Made by a program: the position numbers and the translations under genes. From Candidatus Omnitrophota bacterium (GTDB lineage Bacteria > Verrucomicrobiota > Verrucomicrobiia > Limisphaerales > UBA1319), in the NCBI GenBank assembly GCA_023473405.1, contig JAMCZD010000270.1, forward strand, positions 1-9,695: DNA of 9,695 bases. The letters are read 5' to 3'. The notes beneath the pieces are model-generated. The model ran no database searches, was not told where the DNA came from, and saw only the letters and a list, made by a program, of their open reading frames with translations. Below, piece after piece: positions 6,681 through 9,695 of the stretch. Numbering within the stretch: the first letter of the stretch is position 1; the number at the start of each line of letters is the position of its first letter.

Positions 6681-8108
6681 ATGGACTACGAAGCTGTTAT
6701 CGGGCTGGAAACGCATGTCCAGCTCAAAACCAAATCCAAAATGTGGTGCGGATGTGCCAACGAATTCGGCGCCCCCCCAAACACCAACGTCTGCCCGGTT
6801 TGCCTCGGCCTGCCAGGTGTCCTGCCAGTCGCCAATGAGGAGGCGCTGCGATTGACCGTCCTCGCGGGTTACCTCCTGAATTGCACCGTGGCGCCTTACG
6901 CCAAGTTCGATCGCAAGAATTATTTCTACCCGGACATGCCCAAGAACTACCAGATCACTCAATATGACCGCCCGTCAACGCTCGATGGCCTGGTCGAGTT
7001 CGAGACCAATGGCAGCATTGCCCGCGTCCGTATCACTCGCGCGCACCTCGAGGAAGACGTCGGCAAGAACTTCCACTTCGAGCACAACAGCGGCATCGAT
7101 TTCAACCGGGCGGGAGTGCCGCTGATGGAAATCGTTTCCGAACCCGACCTCACCTCGCCCCAGATGGCTTACGACTATCTCAACGCGCTCAAGGATATCC
7201 TCATCCATGGTGCAGTCAGCGATTGCGACATGGAAAAGGGAATGGTCCGCTGCGACGTCAATGTGAGCGTGCGACCGGTGGGGCAAAAAGAACTCGGCGC
7301 CAAGATCGAGATCAAGAACATGAACAGCTTCAGCGGTGTGCGCCACGCCCTCGAATACGAAATCCAACGCCAGATCGACGTGCTCAAGAGCGGCGGAGGT
7401 CTCACCCAGGAAACCCGGCGCTGGGATGATGCCGCCGGCATTACCGAAAGCATGCGCACCAAGGAATACGCCCATGATTATCGGTACTTCACCGAGCCGG
7501 ACCTGATGCCGTTTTCGCCATCGGAGGCCTGGCTGGCCGAGGTGCGATCGCGCATAGTCGAGCTGCCGCTGGCCAGAAAACGACGATTCATAAACCAATA
7601 CCAGTTGCCGGCTTCCGACGCCGATACCTTCGTGAACGATGTCCCCCTGGGCGATTATTTCGAAAGTATCGCCGCCAGTGCCAAAAGCCCAAAAGCCGTC
7701 GCCAATTGGCTCATCAACAACCTGCGCGCCCAACTGGCCGAAATGCACTCCACCCTGGCCGGCCTGAAATTCCCGCCGCATTTCATCCTCGACCTAATCG
7801 ACCTGGTGGACAGCGGCAAGATCAGCAGCAAAATCGCCCAGGATGTCTTCGCGGAAATGTTTGCCACCGGCGCGGCTCCCAGCCAAATCGTCGAGCGAAA
7901 AGGCCTGGGCCAGGTCAGTGATACGGGCACCATCGAGAAATACTGTGAGGACATCATCGCCGCCCATCCCAAGACCGTGGCTGATTACCAGGCCGGCAAG
8001 GCCGCGGCCCTGAACTTCCTCAAGGGCCAGGTCCTTAAGCTCAGCAAAGGCAAAGCCAATCCAAACCTCGTCGGCGACATCCTCCAGCGGAAATTAAAAG
8101 GGGAATAG
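6681..8108 (+). CDS. gatB: Aspartyl/glutamyl-tRNA(Asn/Gln) amidotransferase subunit B
   Basis: GatB is the tRNA-binding and kinase subunit of the cytosolic GatCAB complex. The complex converts misacylated Glu-tRNA(Gln) or Asp-tRNA(Asn) to Gln-tRNA or Asn-tRNA, using ATP and ammonia channelled from GatA. The 475-residue length is normal. The N-terminus MDYEAVIGLETHVQL is typical. Cys23, Cys25, Cys38 and Cys41 (CGC...CPVC) form a probable zinc site found in many GatB proteins. The family signature IDFNRAGVPLMEIVSEPD is at residues 139-156. The C-terminal tail domain ends in the usual GKAAALNFLKGQVLKLSKGK, then ANPNLV. gatA and gatC are not in the window, so the complex is encoded at more than one place or the other genes lie outside it. 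ATG 6681 is chosen because the known N-terminus starts there; no RBS supports it. Confidence 0.97.
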   Translation: MDYEAVIGLETHVQLKTKSKMWCGCANEFGAPPNTNVCPVCLGLPGVLPVANEEALRLTVLAGYLLNCTVAPYAKFDRKNYFYPDMPKNYQITQYDRPSTLDGLVEFETNGSIARVRITRAHLEEDVGKNFHFEHNSGIDFNRAGVPLMEIVSEPDLTSPQMAYDYLNALKDILIHGAVSDCDMEKGMVRCDVNVSVRPVGQKELGAKIEIKNMNSFSGVRHALEYEIQRQIDVLKSGGGLTQETRRWDDAAGITESMRTKEYAHDYRYFTEPDLMPFSPSEAWLAEVRSRIVELPLARKRRFINQYQLPASDADTFVNDVPLGDYFESIAASAKSPKAVANWLINNLRAQLAEMHSTLAGLKFPPHFILDLIDLVDSGKISSKIAQDVFAEMFATGAAPSQIVERKGLGQVSDTGTIEKYCEDIIAAHPKTVADYQAGKAAALNFLKGQVLKLSKGKANPNLVGDILQRKLKGE

Positions 8109-8142
8109 AATTCCAAGCCCAGAAATGGCCCGCGCCGAATAA

Positions 8143-8191
8143 CCAAATCCCAAATCCCAATTCCTAAATCCCAATTCCCAAATCCTAATTC
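8143..8191. repeat. Heptanucleotide tandem array, seven units (CYAAWTC)
   Basis: Seven consecutive 7-bp units fill 8143-8191: CCAAATC twice, then CCAATTC, CTAAATC, CCAATTC, CCAAATC and CTAATTC. They share the consensus CYAAWTC without any length change. The array occupies the second half of the 85-bp gatB-mpl gap and ends two bases before the mpl start codon. It leaves no room for a Shine-Dalgarno sequence. On the - strand it gives GG or GGG every seven bases. I see no CRISPR-like spacer structure. Confidence 0.93.
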
Positions 8192-8193
8192 CC

Positions 8194-9615
8194 ATGCTCC
8201 CCGCCCTTCATTCCCTCCACTTCGTCGGCATAGCCGGCACCGCGATGGCGTCCGCGGCGGTGGCCATGCAAGAGAAGGGATTTCGCGTAACGGGATCGGA
8301 TCAGAACGTTTATCCGCCGATGTCCACCTTTCTGGCCTCGCGCGGAATCGATGTCAAGACGGGCTATGCCGAGGCCAATTTGGCCGATCAACCGGACCTG
8401 GTAGTCATTGGCAACGCCATATCGCGCGGCAATCCGGAGGCCGAAGCCGTGCTGGAACGGAAATGGCGGTATTGTTCATTACCGGAGCTGTTGCGTGAAT
8501 TCTTCATTCGCGGAAGGCGCACCATCGTGGTAGCCGGCACCCACGGCAAGACCACCACGACTTCGCTGTTGGCCTGGGTGTTCGAGCACAACGGGCTGAA
8601 CCCGAGCTTCCTGATTGGCGGGATGCCCAACAATCTCGGCCAAGGAGCCAGGTTCACCGACAGCGAATGGTTCATCATCGAAGGCGACGAATACGACACT
8701 GCCTTCTTCGATAAACGAAGCAAGTTCATTCATTACCTGCCTGAGGTTGCCTTGATCAACAACCTCGAGTTCGATCACGCCGATATTTTCCCAAACCTGG
8801 CCGCCATCCAGACCACGTTCAGACACTTCATCAACCTTATCCCGCGCAATGGATTGCTCCTGGCCAACGGCGACGATCCCAACCTGGCCCCGCTGTTGGA
8901 TATCACTCATTGCCCGGTCAAGCGCTTTGGCCTCGGCAAGGCCAATGATCTGCGCGCCGTCGAATTGAAACTCGATGCCGGCCATTCGGCTTTTCGCCTG
9001 GTGGATACCGCGCTCAGCATTCGGCTTTTCCCCTTCCGAGTTCAATTAGTGGGCGAACACAACGTCCGCAACGCCCTGGCAGTCGCCGCATGCGCGCGCC
9101 ACTGCGGTCTGACCGAGTCACAAATCCAGTCCGCTTTCGAGACTTTTACGGGAATCAAACGCCGAATGGAAATTCGCGGGACATGCGGAGGCGTAACCGT
9201 GGTGGACGACTTCGGACATCACCCCAGCGCGCTGCGGGAGACGCTCAAGGCCTTGCGATTGCGGTTTCCCGGCCAGCGGCTTTGGGCCATTTTCGAGCCA
9301 CGTTCCAACACCACCCGCCGCGGCGTGTTCCAATTCGAACTCGCCGATGCCTTGAGCCAGGCGGATGTAATCGTCATTGCAGAGGTGGCGCGTTGGGACC
9401 AATTAGCCCCGGACGAACGCCTTGATCCAGCCAGGTTGATGCGCGATCTGCAGGCGGCCGGCAAACCAACCGCGTATCTGCCAACGGTGGATGCCATCGT
9501 CCAGCACGCCCTCAAAACAGCCAAACACGGCGATGTCCTCTGCGTATTCAGCAACGGCGGTTTCGGCGGTATCCACCAAAAACTCCTCGATGGTCTGGCG
9601 CAACGCTTTTCTTGA
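8194..9615 (+). CDS. mpl: UDP-N-acetylmuramate:L-alanyl-gamma-D-glutamyl-meso-diaminopimelate ligase
   Basis: Mpl is a cytosolic Mur ligase that recycles peptidoglycan by attaching recovered murein tripeptide to UDP-MurNAc with ATP. The 473-residue protein shows the three Mur domains. The N-terminal Rossmann part has HFVGIAGTAMAS from residue 9. The central ATPase part has the P-loop GTHGKTTTT at residues 115-123. The C-terminal part has DDFGHHPSALRETL, then FEPRSNTTRRGVFQ. The segment EGDEYDTAFFDKRSKFIHY at 163-181 is characteristic of Mpl and separates it from MurC. Its presence implies meso-diaminopimelate-type peptidoglycan. The gene follows gatB by 85 bases. ATG 8194 fits the usual N-terminus but is preceded directly by the heptamer array, with no visible ribosome binding site. 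Confidence 0.94.
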   Translation: MLPALHSLHFVGIAGTAMASAAVAMQEKGFRVTGSDQNVYPPMSTFLASRGIDVKTGYAEANLADQPDLVVIGNAISRGNPEAEAVLERKWRYCSLPELLREFFIRGRRTIVVAGTHGKTTTTSLLAWVFEHNGLNPSFLIGGMPNNLGQGARFTDSEWFIIEGDEYDTAFFDKRSKFIHYLPEVALINNLEFDHADIFPNLAAIQTTFRHFINLIPRNGLLLANGDDPNLAPLLDITHCPVKRFGLGKANDLRAVELKLDAGHSAFRLVDTALSIRLFPFRVQLVGEHNVRNALAVAACARHCGLTESQIQSAFETFTGIKRRMEIRGTCGGVTVVDDFGHHPSALRETLKALRLRFPGQRLWAIFEPRSNTTRRGVFQFELADALSQADVIVIAEVARWDQLAPDERLDPARLMRDLQAAGKPTAYLPTVDAIVQHALKTAKHGDVLCVFSNGGFGGIHQKLLDGLAQRFS

Positions 9616-9628
9616 GGCCAATATGGCA

Positions 9629-9651
9629 GGGACACATTCCCGCTGCGTCCC
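9629..9651. repeat. Imperfect 23-bp palindrome downstream of mpl
   Basis: GGGAC at 9629-9633 pairs with GTCCC at 9647-9651. After one mismatch, C9635 and G9645 also pair, leaving a loop ATTCCCGCT. The stem starts 14 bases after the mpl stop. There is no T tract after it (CATTCTAAAA follows), so it is a poor intrinsic terminator. It may be a degenerate copy of a dispersed palindromic repeat. The function is uncertain. Confidence 0.35.
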
Positions 9652-9695
9652 ATTCTAAAAATGAAAAATCGACACACCAACCGTGGTGAACCTAG

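Noticed and set aside
6975..7781. 268-codon - strand frame inside gatB
   Set aside because: gatB is certain on the + strand; the antisense frame has no recognisable features.
8143..8193. CRISPR array
   Set aside because: The units are 7 bp and contiguous, without spacers.
9675..9688. Small perfect hairpin CACCA-ACCG-TGGTG
   Set aside because: A 5-bp stem is expected by chance and no T run follows.
9661..9695. Possible start of another gene (ATG AAA AAT CGA ..., open to the right edge)
   Set aside because: Only 11 codons are visible, there is no Shine-Dalgarno sequence, and the peptide MKNRHTNRGEP is too short to identify.

Overview
The window is a GC-rich bacterial chromosome segment with every recognisable gene on the + strand and very little non-coding space. 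The gene set points to the Verrucomicrobiota/PVC side of the Bacteria, most likely a soil-type or metagenome-derived member. The reasons are a membrane-anchored PQQ-like beta-propeller of a style frequent in that group, a large CHAT-STAND-TPR protein, mostly weak Shine-Dalgarno sequences, and an intergenic heptanucleotide array. This placement is inference from gene content; there is no rRNA or other phylogenetic marker that I could align.

Layout. 3-335 is the C-terminal end of a TolC-family outer-membrane efflux protein that begins outside the window. 360-1625 is an MFS drug-efflux transporter whose last helix lies in another frame, with a one-base frameshift near 1449. 1622-5173 is a 1183-residue protein with an N-terminal CHAT (caspase-like) fold, a central STAND/NB-ARC-like P-loop NTPase and seven C-terminal 40-residue TPRs. 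5175-6578 is a membrane-anchored PQQ-like beta-propeller that starts one base after the preceding stop codon. After a 102-bp gap with a good promoter come gatB (6681-8108), a 7 x 7-bp tandem array (8143-8191), and mpl (8194-9615).

How the genes fit together. The first four genes have short gaps and could be one transcript: an efflux module (outer-membrane channel plus inner-membrane MFS pump) followed by a signalling or scaffold pair (CHAT-STAND-TPR plus propeller). gatB and mpl are housekeeping genes for Gln/Asn-tRNA transamidation and peptidoglycan recycling, and seem unrelated to the first block.

The most unusual item is the CHAT-STAND-TPR protein. Both positions that should carry the CHAT His/Cys protease dyad are substituted (Pro232 and Ala278), and the Walker B Asp is replaced by Asn522, yet Walker A and the rest of the folds are intact. 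It therefore looks like a maintained pseudo-protease built on an NLR-like chassis. Other notable items are a perfect 24-bp inverted repeat inside the MFS gene, the frameshift at the end of that gene, and the heptamer array that abuts the mpl start codon and is G-rich on the - strand.
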